From positions 62,001-126,000 of the forward strand of contig CAAFVD010000009.1 of the NCBI GenBank assembly GCA_900766355.1: a DNA stretch of 64,000 bases. The letters are read 5' to 3'. Shown here in pieces: positions 8,739 to 16,894 of this stretch. The notes beneath the pieces were generated by a model, which saw nothing but the letters and a program-made list of their open reading frames with translations, had not been told where the DNA came from and ran no database searches. How positions within the stretch are numbered: position 1 is the stretch's first letter; each line of letters starts with the position of its first letter. The DNA comes from Candidatus Gastranaerophilales bacterium. GTDB lineage: Bacteria > Cyanobacteriota > Vampirovibrionia > Gastranaerophilales > Gastranaerophilaceae. The position numbers were made by a program, and so were the translations under genes.

Positions 8739-10265
8739 TTATTTACTCCTAAAAATATTTTCTTTTGGCAACTGTCCACTTGAATATACTTTATCATCAT
8801 CAAAATATTTATACAAAATTGAATTTGCATTTTCAGTAAAAGATAAAGATATTTTCTTATCAGGTTTAATAATATTTGAAAATTTAATTTTCTTTAATTG
8901 TCCAACATCTACCTTATACCCAAACAACTCTTTTATATAAAAACTTGCATAATACAACTGAACAACCCCTGGCACTATTGGATAATCTTTAAAATGCCCT
9001 TTAAAGAAATTACAATCACGATGAAAAATTAAATCTAACATCGTCTTTTCTCTTGAAATTACCAATGGTAAAGATAATCTCACACCAAATAAATCCTTCA
9101 TATATTCCAAATTCATTTTGCCCATATTATTTTTAGGAAATTCATCTACAAATTTCCATTTTTGAGGAACAATATCTAGATTTGCCCGCAAATCTTTTTT
9201 CATTTTTTTTACAAATTCAACTTTACCTAATTTTAAAAATTCATTAACTCCATTGTTATTCAATACACATACACAAGCTAACTTTTCAGAATTTTTTAAC
9301 ACAAAACTTTCTGAAACATAATTAGATTGATTTATATATTTTTCTGTTTCATATAACGAAACTCTTTTTTCTTGTATTTTTACAACTCTATCTTTACGGG
9401 ACAAAACCTGTAACCCATCTTCTGTTATTTGTATAGAATCATCTAGCTTGTACTTACCATCATAAATATAAGGTGAATAAACTATATCATTTTCTATTTT
9501 TACTTTATCAAAAAGTTGTAATTTCTTTTTTGAACTTTGACGATACGCAATAACACCAGTTTCTGTTGAACCATATATTTCAACAACATTAGTTTTGCGT
9601 TCAAAATATTCTATCGTATCAAATCTTGCCCCAGCAGATATAATATATGAAGGCATTGTTGGTAAAACAACATTATATTTAGCTATCATAGACAAAAACG
9701 AAGGTGTTGAAATCAACACACTATGTCCTTTAGTTATTTGTTCAGGAAAAGATATTCTATCAGCACATATTGTTTTTTCATTTAGATATGGCACTGCAAA
9801 ACCAAAAGTAAAACCATATAAATGAGTTAATGGTGCAGTTATATTGAACTCCTGAATAGCTGAAAAATCAAAAGTTTCTGAAATAATTTTTGCTTCTTGC
9901 AAAATATTCCTCAATACTTTTTTTATAACTTTTGGTTCTGAAGTTGAGCCTGAAGTCAAAAATTCTATTAAAAAATCCTCACTTACACTCTGTTCAGATA
10001 TTGGTTCAGCTTCAAAAATATTATCTATATATACCCCTTCTGAATATTCTAACTTTGATTTGTCTTGTATTAATTGAACAGGAATATTCAAATACATACA
10101 AGCAAACAAATTAACCAAAAACACATACGCATTATCACCAGACAACACAACTTTTTTAGGGTTTATAGTTTTGATATACCCTGCTTGTTTTTGTGCAATA
10201 AGTTTAAAATCTTCATACAAAATTGGTTTACCTGAAGATATCAAAAAAACCGAATCATTTTTCAA
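8739..10265 (-). CDS. AMP-dependent acyl ligase fused to a FabZ-like dehydratase domain
   Basis: A 508-residue two-domain enzyme. Residues ~1-400 are an ANL-superfamily adenylating domain with the phosphate loop LTSGSTSEPKVIKK, the TAPLTHLYGFTFG block, YGSTETG, a DRVVKI hinge and a final NNMGKMN block holding the C-terminal catalytic Lys. Residues ~410-508 form a short hotdog dehydratase (ApeI/FabA-Z-like) with FFKGHFKDYPIVPGVVQL, where the His and surrounding Gly/Pro residues match FabZ. The ligase would activate an aryl or fatty acid for one of the two ACPs; the dehydratase would act on a hydroxyacyl-ACP. It overlaps the membrane-protein gene by 11 bases. The fusion of two functions found as separate neighbours in aryl-polyene clusters is notable. 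Confidence 0.87.
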   Translation of the reverse strand: MKNDSVFLISSGKPILYEDFKLIAQKQAGYIKTINPKKVVLSGDNAYVFLVNLFACMYLNIPVQLIQDKSKLEYSEGVYIDNIFEAEPISEQSVSEDFLIEFLTSGSTSEPKVIKKVLRNILQEAKIISETFDFSAIQEFNITAPLTHLYGFTFGFAVPYLNEKTICADRISFPEQITKGHSVLISTPSFLSMIAKYNVVLPTMPSYIISAGARFDTIEYFERKTNVVEIYGSTETGVIAYRQSSKKKLQLFDKVKIENDIVYSPYIYDGKYKLDDSIQITEDGLQVLSRKDRVVKIQEKRVSLYETEKYINQSNYVSESFVLKNSEKLACVCVLNNNGVNEFLKLGKVEFVKKMKKDLRANLDIVPQKWKFVDEFPKNNMGKMNLEYMKDLFGVRLSLPLVISREKTMLDLIFHRDCNFFKGHFKDYPIVPGVVQLYYASFYIKELFGYKVDVGQLKKIKFSNIIKPDKKISLSFTENANSILYKYFDDDKVYSSGQLPKENIFRSK

Positions 10266-10665
10266 AATTCAATCTCCTCTTATACCAAATTCTTATTGGG
10301 TATTCCACAAGAAATGTTATACCTACCAAAAAATATGAGATACAACCATTATATAAAGCCCAAAATTTGTTATTCATAAACAATGTTATAAAAGATAACA
10401 TAAGATTTATGCCAGTTATAATTGTCCAAACCCAATTAAGTTTTTTTGTGTATAAAACCAACTCAAAAGGTAAATTCCCATCTATTTTCTCTGCAATTAT
10501 TTGAATAATTGTTTTGTTTTTAAAATTTGACACAAAAAAACATATAAAAAAGAATAAATTTATAAGAATCGGATAAAACTTTAAAACTGTTATTCTTGTA
10601 AAATAAAAACAATAAATGACAATCAACATTAATAATATAGGTAGTATAGGTTTTAATCTTGCCAT
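10255..10665 (-). CDS. COG4648-type membrane protein of aryl-polyene-like operons
   Basis: A 136-residue protein with four predicted membrane helices (two at residues ~8-45, two at ~78-122). The sequence matches the pattern I know from small membrane proteins beside ACP and AMP-ligase genes in aryl-polyene-type clusters: a LPFELVLYTKKLNWVW block, then LYNGCISYFLVGITFLVEY and a basic tail. Its biochemical role is unknown. It is two bases from the second ACP gene and overlaps the ligase gene, which fixes it in the operon. The family call rests on this pattern plus context. Confidence 0.7.
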   Translation of the reverse strand: MARLKPILPILLMLIVIYCFYFTRITVLKFYPILINLFFFICFFVSNFKNKTIIQIIAEKIDGNLPFELVLYTKKLNWVWTIITGINLMLSFITLFMNNKFWALYNGCISYFLVGITFLVEYPIRIWYKRRLNFEK

Positions 10666-10667
10666 AA

Positions 10668-10922
10668 TTATTCTTGCATTAACTTAACAATAGCATTTAC
10701 AACATCACCAACTGTTCTTATTTGTTTAAACTCAGCAGGTGAAACCTTTTTCCCTGTATGTTGTTGTAATCTTACCGCTAAATCAACTGCATCTACACTA
10801 TCTAACTCCAAATCGTTAAACAAATCTGCATTAAAAACAACATTTTCAGGAACAACCTCGAACTCATCAACAAGTATTCCTTTTAATATTGCAAATATAT
10901 CATCTCTTGTTATATCAGCCAT
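10668..10922 (-). CDS. Acyl carrier protein (second of a pair)
   Basis: An 84-residue acidic carrier protein with the phosphopantetheine site DLELDSVDAVDL (Ser in DSVD) and the usual four-helix ACP length. It would carry the growing or starter acyl chain as a thioester on phosphopantetheine in the cytoplasm. It overlaps the other ACP gene by eight bases. Two divergent ACPs in tandem are characteristic of aryl-polyene and related unsaturated-lipid clusters. It is probably not the housekeeping fatty-acid AcpP, because it sits in a specialised operon. Confidence 0.9.
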   Translation of the reverse strand: MADITRDDIFAILKGILVDEFEVVPENVVFNADLFNDLELDSVDAVDLAVRLQQHTGKKVSPAEFKQIRTVGDVVNAIVKLMQE

Positions 10923-11172
10923 TAATTTTTGACCTCACATAATCTGTTAACGTATTTATAGAATAAAAATTCTTTGAATTCTGTTCTTTGTCTGAATCCA
11001 TTGATAATTTATATTTTTTTTGAAGAGCCATACCTATCTCTAAAGCATCAATAGAATCCAAACCTAATCCATCATTAAAAAGTGGTTCATCATCTTTTAT
11101 ATCATCTATTGTGACATCTTCCAAATCCAACGATTTTATTATTAAATCTTTAATTTCATTTTTCAATTCCAT
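10915..11172 (-). CDS. Acyl carrier protein (first gene of the operon)
   Basis: An 85-residue carrier protein with the modification site GLGLDSIDALEIG and acidic helices typical of ACPs. It begins the overlapping seven-gene operon. The only upstream Shine-Dalgarno-like bases are poor, while a promoter-like pair ends eight bases before the ATG, so this message may be leaderless. Divergence from the second ACP suggests the two carry different substrates, for example starter and extended chains. No ketosynthase or ketoreductase follows in the operon, which is unusual. Confidence 0.9.
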   Translation of the reverse strand: MELKNEIKDLIIKSLDLEDVTIDDIKDDEPLFNDGLGLDSIDALEIGMALQKKYKLSMDSDKEQNSKNFYSINTLTDYVRSKING

Positions 11173-11179
11173 GTCTACC

Positions 11180-11208
11180 GTTATACTATAAATTTAGGAA
11201 TTATTCAA
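11180..11208 (-). promoter_or_regulatory. Possible promoter of the ACP operon
   Basis: On the minus strand TTGAAT and TATAAC are separated by 17 bases, a good sigma-70-type spacing. The -10 box ends eight bases before the ATG of the first ACP gene, so transcription would begin at or next to the start codon. AT-rich sequence makes such matches common, hence modest confidence. Confidence 0.4.
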
Positions 11209-11243
11209 CAAATTTCAAATATTTAGACTACTAAATATAAAAC

Positions 11244-11273
11244 AAAGACTCCTTATATTTCAAAGAAGTCTTT
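11244..11273 (-). terminator. Hairpin terminator after the TpsB gene
   Basis: Stem AAAGACT/AGTCTTT extended by CTT/AAG after one mismatch, followed on the minus strand by GTTTTAT. It lies just beyond the tpsB stop codon and separates that gene from the ACP operon on the same strand. Confidence 0.6.
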
Positions 11274-11297
11274 ATTTTATCATTATATTTTTAAATT

Positions 11298-13097
11298 TTA
11301 TAATTTTTCTGTTTTTCTAAACGGTATCAAGTTATCCATTTCTGAATTAATACCAAAGTAGAATCTTGCAGTACTTTCATCATAGTATTTTGTTCCTAGA
11401 GGGAAACCTACACCAAATTGCATAGATAACCAATCTGTTAGATTAATATAAGAGCCGAAGCCAACACTGTGCAAGAAGTTTTGAGGATAATTATAAATAT
11501 GTCCATTTTCTTTTATCCAACCAAAATCATAAAACGCAGCAAGTCTAACTCTATCGTCAACAAATTTAAGTTTCTTAGGAAGAATTTTCTTAAATCCAGG
11601 AATTGGTGTTCTTACTTCAACAGTACCAGTTACACCATAGTCACCAATCAATTCAGCAGGTTGATAACCTCTTAATGTGTAAGGGCCACCCATTTGCATT
11701 TGTTCAACTGCAAACAATTTGTTTGGAGAGTATTGACCGTTAATACGAACTAAACCAATAACACGTCCCCATAACCTGTGAACACGAGTTGCACCAGCAA
11801 CAATTTTAACAAATGTACCATCAGACGGTGTTGCAAGTTTTGATGTTCCACCAAGACCTACATCAACACCTAAAGTACCTAACCAACGACCATATTTATC
11901 ATCTCTTATACCACGAATACCAGATCTGATAACATATAATTTATAATCTGATAATGTGTAATTTAATCGTTTTGAATAAGTATCAGCATCAACAAAATCT
12001 ATCCCAGTATATACAACAACATCAGTTTTTGCATTTCTGATTATTGGGTGAGTTACTCTAAAACCTAAACTTTGAGAACGACCTTTTACATTCAAAAATC
12101 TGTAAGGACCACCTAAGTTGATATTTGAATTTGAATAGTCAAATGAAAGTCTTGTTCCATAAGGGCTAACAGGAATAGAATAACCTGCTAAAACACCAGT
12201 AGAACCTGATGAAAGAATTGTTCCACCGTATATTTTATCCCCGAAACCTGTTAAGTTATCAAGTCCAAGTAAGAAAGATGCTCTTTGAACACCTGTATAA
12301 GTACGACCGTAATCGTCCCAAGAGAAATTAAATCTTAATGGGAATTTATCTCTTACTTCTAAATCAATTTTTGTATCATCACCATTTTTAGAGATTGTAG
12401 ATTGAGCTTGCATATAAGTTTCTTCGTTCATTTCTCTTAAAGCACCTTGCAAAGCTCTCGCATTAAATACTGTACCTTCTCTTAAGCCATCACGACCCAT
12501 CATTACATTTTTAAGATACCAAGTTCTAGCCCATTTATTACCAGTAACCTCTACATCTCCAACAGTACTTTCAACTATACAAATAGTTACAACACCATCT
12601 TTAATCTGTTGTGCTGGTACATAAGCATAACTTGTTAAATAACCTTTTGATTGATAATATCTACTAATTCTTAGAGCATAAGTCAACAAATCTTCAAAAT
12701 AAATTTCGTGGTCAATAACATCAGAACCAATTGACTCCAAAACTTTTGATTTGATTTTTGTGTTACCTTCAAATTTAACTTTACGTACCAAGAATTGAGG
12801 GTTATACACAACCCCATCTTTTTCTAAATCTCTTTGAATATCTACTTCAAACTTATCTTCATCTTCTGTTGTTTGTATCTTTTCAACTGGAGAAATCAAG
12901 TTTTTTTCGACATTGTATCGTTTAATTTGGTCTTTTTGCATAGTATCGTATACACCAGACCCATCTCTTTGCAGTTGGTTGAACATTCCCGCACCGAGAC
13001 CACCTGTTTCAATAACCCCTGTTGGAGCTGAATTTGCAGGTAGTTGCCACATCCATATGGCAATCAAAAATAATAGTAAATGCTTTATCTTTTTCAT
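11298..13097 (-). CDS. Two-partner secretion outer membrane transporter (TpsB/ShlB/FhaC family)
   Basis: A 599-residue Omp85-superfamily protein. It has an N-terminal signal peptide (MKKIKH, hydrophobic core, cleavage near NSA), a short linker, POTRA-like segments at ~95-245 (VRKVKFEGNTKIKSKV and the VESTVGDVEVTGNK segment) and a C-terminal beta barrel. The barrel includes MGGPYTLRGYQPAEL, which holds the conserved (V/L)RGY motif of the lid loop, and ends with a strand FYFGIN. Proteins of this family export large TpsA proteins across the outer membrane. No TpsA-type gene is next to it. A GGGG ribosome binding site supports the start. An Omp85 assembly role is an alternative, but the POTRA number and length fit TpsB better. 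Confidence 0.83.
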   Translation of the reverse strand: MKKIKHLLLFLIAIWMWQLPANSAPTGVIETGGLGAGMFNQLQRDGSGVYDTMQKDQIKRYNVEKNLISPVEKIQTTEDEDKFEVDIQRDLEKDGVVYNPQFLVRKVKFEGNTKIKSKVLESIGSDVIDHEIYFEDLLTYALRISRYYQSKGYLTSYAYVPAQQIKDGVVTICIVESTVGDVEVTGNKWARTWYLKNVMMGRDGLREGTVFNARALQGALREMNEETYMQAQSTISKNGDDTKIDLEVRDKFPLRFNFSWDDYGRTYTGVQRASFLLGLDNLTGFGDKIYGGTILSSGSTGVLAGYSIPVSPYGTRLSFDYSNSNINLGGPYRFLNVKGRSQSLGFRVTHPIIRNAKTDVVVYTGIDFVDADTYSKRLNYTLSDYKLYVIRSGIRGIRDDKYGRWLGTLGVDVGLGGTSKLATPSDGTFVKIVAGATRVHRLWGRVIGLVRINGQYSPNKLFAVEQMQMGGPYTLRGYQPAELIGDYGVTGTVEVRTPIPGFKKILPKKLKFVDDRVRLAAFYDFGWIKENGHIYNYPQNFLHSVGFGSYINLTDWLSMQFGVGFPLGTKYYDESTARFYFGINSEMDNLIPFRKTEKL

Positions 13098-13283
13098 TTC
13101 TAACCCCGAAATTATTGTATATCTTCATCACCAGTATATTATAAAGATACGGCTTGTAAAATAATACCTTAAGTTTTTTTAAGATAAATCAGCTAATTAT
13201 ATTATGCTTCTTAATTATCTAAATGGATATTTTATTATTTTTTTGAAATTGTAATACTTATTTATGATAAGAGAGGAGTGTTT

Positions 13284-13718
13284 ATGAAAAAAATATTTAT
13301 AGCCCTAACTTGCGTATTAATGTTTTCTCAAGTTAGTTTTGCAGAATGTAATATTGCAGTTGTGGATTTACAAAAAGTTGTAGACAATTCAGCACAAGTT
13401 AAAACTCTAAAGAATGAACATACCGCAAAAATCAAAGAATTAAACGGAATTATTACAAAAGCCCAAGAAGAAATAGCAAAACAAACTGACACTAAAAAAA
13501 TTGTGGAAATACAAGATAAATATACAAATCAGTTTAACAATAAAAAATCTGAGATTGATAAAATATATTCTTCAAAATTAGCAAACATAGAAACTCAAAT
13601 CAAATCCGAAATTGAGAAAAAAGCAAAAGCTGATGGATATGATTTTGTATTTGCAAAAAGTGTAGCACTCTACGGTGGCAAAGATATAACTTCAGAAATT
13701 AGCGGAATGGTTAAATAA
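13284..13718 (+). CDS. OmpH/Skp-family periplasmic chaperone
   Basis: A 144-residue protein with a signal peptide (MKKIFIALTCVLMFSQVSFA) followed by NIAVVDLQKVVDNSAQVK, the typical OmpH/Skp start, and then a long charged coiled coil (~40-120). Skp trimers hold unfolded outer membrane proteins in the periplasm. AGGAG five bases before this ATG selects it over a GTG two codons earlier. A perfect 9-bp hairpin (GAATGGTTA/TAACCATTC) spans the stop codon but has no T-tract, so transcription probably reads on into maf. Confidence 0.86.
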   Translation: MKKIFIALTCVLMFSQVSFAECNIAVVDLQKVVDNSAQVKTLKNEHTAKIKELNGIITKAQEEIAKQTDTKKIVEIQDKYTNQFNNKKSEIDKIYSSKLANIETQIKSEIEKKAKADGYDFVFAKSVALYGGKDITSEISGMVK

Positions 13719-13742
13719 CCATTCTCGTGATAAAATCAGATT

Positions 13743-14354
13743 ATGAGACAAATAGCATTAGCATCAAAATCTCCAAGAAGGAGCGATATACTAAAAAAAG
13801 CAGGATTTAAGTTTAACATTATAAAATCTGACTATAATGAAGAACTTGATAACAAATTTTTTTCGTATCAAAAAATTGAAAGCCTTGCAAAAAACAAAGC
13901 TTTTGGAGCATTATCAAACCTAACGACACCAGCATTTATACTAAGTGCAGATACAGTTGTAGTCTTAGATAACGAAATTTTAACAAAACCAATTGATAAA
14001 AATGATGCCTATAACACACTCAGCTTGTTATCTAACAAAAAACATATCGTTGTTACAAGTCTATGCTTACTTGATTCAGAAACCTTGAAATATGTAATAA
14101 AATCAACTACTACAAAAGTTGAATTCAACAAGCTTTCAGACGAAATGATACATTTTTACGTTGATACGTTTTTGCCGTTAGATAAAGCTGGAGCATACGG
14201 CATACAAGAACTCCCAAATGGCTACATAAAAAATGTAGTTGGAGATATTGAAAATGTTATTGGCTTATCATCTAATGCCGTAAAATCAGCAATACAAGAG
14301 TTACAAACTATTCTTGAGGAATCCCGAGAGAAATGCGTTTGTCCTCAGGATTAA
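13743..14354 (+). CDS. maf: Maf/YceF-family nucleotide pyrophosphatase
   Basis: A 203-residue Maf-like protein. The signature ASKSPRRSDILKKAG is at the very N-terminus, SADTVVVLDNEILTKP lies at ~71-86, and GAYGIQELPNGYIKNVVGD follows at ~150. Maf proteins hydrolyse non-canonical or canonical nucleoside triphosphates to monophosphates and affect septum formation when overproduced. It is 24 bases after the OmpH gene. Its last 47 bases overlap the 3' end of the convergent rpsA gene. Confidence 0.92.
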   Translation: MRQIALASKSPRRSDILKKAGFKFNIIKSDYNEELDNKFFSYQKIESLAKNKAFGALSNLTTPAFILSADTVVVLDNEILTKPIDKNDAYNTLSLLSNKKHIVVTSLCLLDSETLKYVIKSTTTKVEFNKLSDEMIHFYVDTFLPLDKAGAYGIQELPNGYIKNVVGDIENVIGLSSNAVKSAIQELQTILEESREKCVCPQD

Positions 14355-15360
14355 ATTTAACAACTGAAACTTTAATCTTTTGATTTGGTTCTAATATAAC
14401 ATTGTTTGCGTTTTGATATTCAACAACTTCGTTATGAGGTAACAAAGCTTCAACTCCAGGATAGACCTCAACAAATGCACCAAAGTTTTTCAAGCGAGTT
14501 ATAACTCCTTCTCGAACATCACCCTCTTTAAGTTCTTTAGCAACTTCTATCCAAGGGTCTTCAGTTACATTCTTAAGGCTTAATGTAATTCTTTGTTTTT
14601 CTTTGTCAACATCAAATATTGCAACATCTATTGTTTCACCGATTGTAAGTAAATCTGTAGGGTGTTCTACCCATTTCCAAGAAATTTGTGATAATGGAAG
14701 TAAGCAATCCACTCCACCTATATCAACAAATGCACCAAATGAAGCTATACGAACAACTTTACCTTTAACAACTTGTCCGACTTCAACTTGACTAAATACA
14801 ACTTTTTTAGCTGATTCTATTGAATCGCTATAAACTTTTTTATTAGAAAGAACAAGATTATTTTGTTCTTCATCTAATGTTAAGATTTTCACTTCAATCT
14901 TATCACCTACGGCATACTTAGTTTCTCGTTCTTGAACTTGACTAGATGGAACAAATCCTCTTACTCCAATAATATCAACTAAAAGACCACCACGTACTAT
15001 TTGAACAATCTTACCATTTATAATATCGTCAGACTCTTTAAGCTTTTCAAGTTCTTTCCAAGCATATACCAAATCTACTTTTTTACGTGATAACAAGAAC
15101 TGCCCATTTTCATCAACATCAGAAATGATTAAAAATTCATATTCTGTATTTTTTTCTAAAACATCTTGAATTTTTGCATCATAATCAACTGAAGCTTCTT
15201 TTCTAGGCACAATAGCTACCGACTTAGCACCAATATCTACAAGAGCATTATCCGATTCATATCCGAATACAACCCCTTTTACTAAATCACCTTTTTTAAA
15301 TTTGTAATCATAATTGTCTAATAATGACTCGAAATCCTTATCGGAAGTAGCTTTACTCAT
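14308..15360 (-). CDS. rpsA: Ribosomal protein S1 (four S1 domains)
   Basis: A 350-residue protein with four S1 RNA-binding repeats (about residues 18-90, 105-170, 190-262 and 277-345). The repeats are visible as GDLVKGVVFGYESDNALVDIG, GKIVQIVRGGLLVDIIGVRGFVP, GKVVRIASFGAFVDIGGVDCLLP and GVITRLKNFGAFVEVYPGVEALLP. It binds mRNA on the 30S subunit and helps translation start. E. coli S1 has six repeats; four is usual for cyanobacteria and Gram-positive-like forms. AAGGA before the ATG supports the start. It overlaps maf tail to tail. Confidence 0.9.
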   Translation of the reverse strand: MSKATSDKDFESLLDNYDYKFKKGDLVKGVVFGYESDNALVDIGAKSVAIVPRKEASVDYDAKIQDVLEKNTEYEFLIISDVDENGQFLLSRKKVDLVYAWKELEKLKESDDIINGKIVQIVRGGLLVDIIGVRGFVPSSQVQERETKYAVGDKIEVKILTLDEEQNNLVLSNKKVYSDSIESAKKVVFSQVEVGQVVKGKVVRIASFGAFVDIGGVDCLLPLSQISWKWVEHPTDLLTIGETIDVAIFDVDKEKQRITLSLKNVTEDPWIEVAKELKEGDVREGVITRLKNFGAFVEVYPGVEALLPHNEVVEYQNANNVILEPNQKIKVSVVKFNPEDKRISLGIPQE

Positions 15361-15496
15361 TTTAACGTCCTTTGTTATATAATACAGATATCTTTATTAT
15401 AACATGTTTTTTCAAGTTTGACTAGTGTTTTGGAAAAAATAACCCTTAAAGTAAGCTTGTATATTGAAATATAGATATTTGAGGTATAATAAATTT

Positions 15497-16573
15497 ATGA
15501 AAAATACGGAAACTATTAAATATAAATTGGAACAAAAAGAAATAGATACACTTAGTGAATTCGCAACAAAAAGTCGATTTTCTAAAGGACGCAAAAATCC
15601 TGAACCAGATAATAGCAACATAAGGACAGATTTTCAAAGAGATAGAGATAGAATCCTTCATTCAAAAACATTTAGACGACTTAAACACAAAACTCAAGTG
15701 TTTCTTGCACCATTTGATGACCATTTTAGAACAAGATTAACCCATACTCTTGAAGTTGCTCAAATTGGACGAACTATAGCTAGAGCATTAAATCTTAATG
15801 AAGATTTAGTAGAAGCAATATCTTTAGGACACGATTTGGGACACACGCCTTTTGGACACTGTGGTGAAGGTGTATTAAATGAACTTGTAAGCAAAGGATT
15901 TCATCACAACATACAAAGCGTAAGAGTTGTTGAAGTCTTAGAAAATATGAACCTCTGTCAAGAAACAATAGACGGTATCTATACTCACACTTGGGGGTTT
16001 AAACCGAAAACTCCTGAAGCTAAAATTGTTCAATATGCAGACAAAATTGCATATATTAATCACGATATCGAAGATTCCATAAGAGCAGGTATTATTTCAG
16101 AAAGCGATTTACCTGAAGAATGCAAAGATTATTTCACATCAATTCCATCAGTTAGACTTTCTAAAATGATAACATCTATCGTTGATTATTCTCTGAACAA
16201 ACCTGAGGTAGAAATGGAACCTGAATGTTGGGAAATGACTAAAGTATTAAGGAAATGGATGTTTGAAAATATATATGTTGATTCTCCAGCAAAAGCAGAA
16301 GAAGGAAAAGCTCGACATATAATAAGAGCCTTGTTTGAGCATTATACAGAAGTTCTAAGCCAACACTCTCAAGACTCTGAGCAAATAGAACGATTGGTTA
16401 CTGATTATATATCAGGAATGACAGACCAGTATGCCATTGAAAAATACAAAGAAAAATTTATTCCAAAACCTGTTATAACAAAAACAAGTGATGAAGCATT
16501 TTTAAAAATGTTATACGAGGTTGATAAACAACAAACTTACAAACAACAAACTTTATCATTTGGAGATTTATAA
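15497..16573 (+). CDS. dgt: Deoxyguanosinetriphosphate triphosphohydrolase-like HD protein
   Basis: A 358-residue dGTPase-family protein of the HD superfamily. Its N-terminal block RDRDRILHSKTFRRLKHKTQV is followed by the metal site: THTLEVAQIGRTIARAL supplies the first His, and GHDLGHTPFGHCGE supplies His-Asp and further ligands. A later YADKIAYINHDIED supplies the last Asp. Such enzymes cut dGTP or other dNTPs to nucleoside and triphosphate and influence dNTP pools. The ATG chosen has GAGG 12 bases upstream; an in-frame TTG earlier is unlikely. It belongs to the non-E. coli type (dGTPase type 2-like length). Confidence 0.9.
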   Translation: MKNTETIKYKLEQKEIDTLSEFATKSRFSKGRKNPEPDNSNIRTDFQRDRDRILHSKTFRRLKHKTQVFLAPFDDHFRTRLTHTLEVAQIGRTIARALNLNEDLVEAISLGHDLGHTPFGHCGEGVLNELVSKGFHHNIQSVRVVEVLENMNLCQETIDGIYTHTWGFKPKTPEAKIVQYADKIAYINHDIEDSIRAGIISESDLPEECKDYFTSIPSVRLSKMITSIVDYSLNKPEVEMEPECWEMTKVLRKWMFENIYVDSPAKAEEGKARHIIRALFEHYTEVLSQHSQDSEQIERLVTDYISGMTDQYAIEKYKEKFIPKPVITKTSDEAFLKMLYEVDKQQTYKQQTLSFGDL

Positions 16574-16585
16574 AATCTCCAAATG
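16557..16585. terminator. Hairpin spanning the dgt stop codon
   Basis: A 13-bp inverted repeat (CATTTGGAGATTT/AAATCTCCAAATG) with the TAA stop in or next to its loop. It lies between convergent dgt and the TSCPD gene. No strong T-tract follows on either strand, so its role as a terminator is uncertain; mRNA 3'-end protection is possible. Confidence 0.4.
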
Positions 16586-16598
16586 AATAAAATCAAAC

Positions 16599-16877
16599 TT
16601 ATTTTGTAACCAATTTTTTAGATTTATATTCAATCAAACATTTTGCCAATTGGTCAGGACAACTTGTTGGTTTATTTCCACAAGGAATACCTTGAAGTTT
16701 ACTTATAACTTCATCAATAGAAAGTCCTTTTACCAAAGTTGAGATGCCTTTTAAATTACCATTACAACCACCTAAAAACTCAACATCTACAAGAATATCA
16801 TCTTTTATAGCAACTGTAATAAGTTTTGAACAAGTACCTTGTGTAACATATTTAAATATATCAATTTTTGAATCCAT
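16599..16877 (-). CDS. TSCPD domain protein
   Basis: A 92-residue single-domain protein. The C-terminus has CGNKPTSCPDQLAKCL, the TSCPD signature, preceded by GGCNGNLKGISTLVKGLS, which is typical of the stand-alone TSCPD family. The same domain occurs at the C-terminus of some ribonucleotide reductases. The cysteines suggest metal or redox chemistry, but the function is not established. It is 17 bases downstream of the SIMPL-domain gene on the same strand and is probably co-transcribed with it. Confidence 0.83.
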   Translation of the reverse strand: MDSKIDIFKYVTQGTCSKLITVAIKDDILVDVEFLGGCNGNLKGISTLVKGLSIDEVISKLQGIPCGNKPTSCPDQLAKCLIEYKSKKLVTK

Positions 16878-16894
16878 ATTTCCTCCAAATAACT

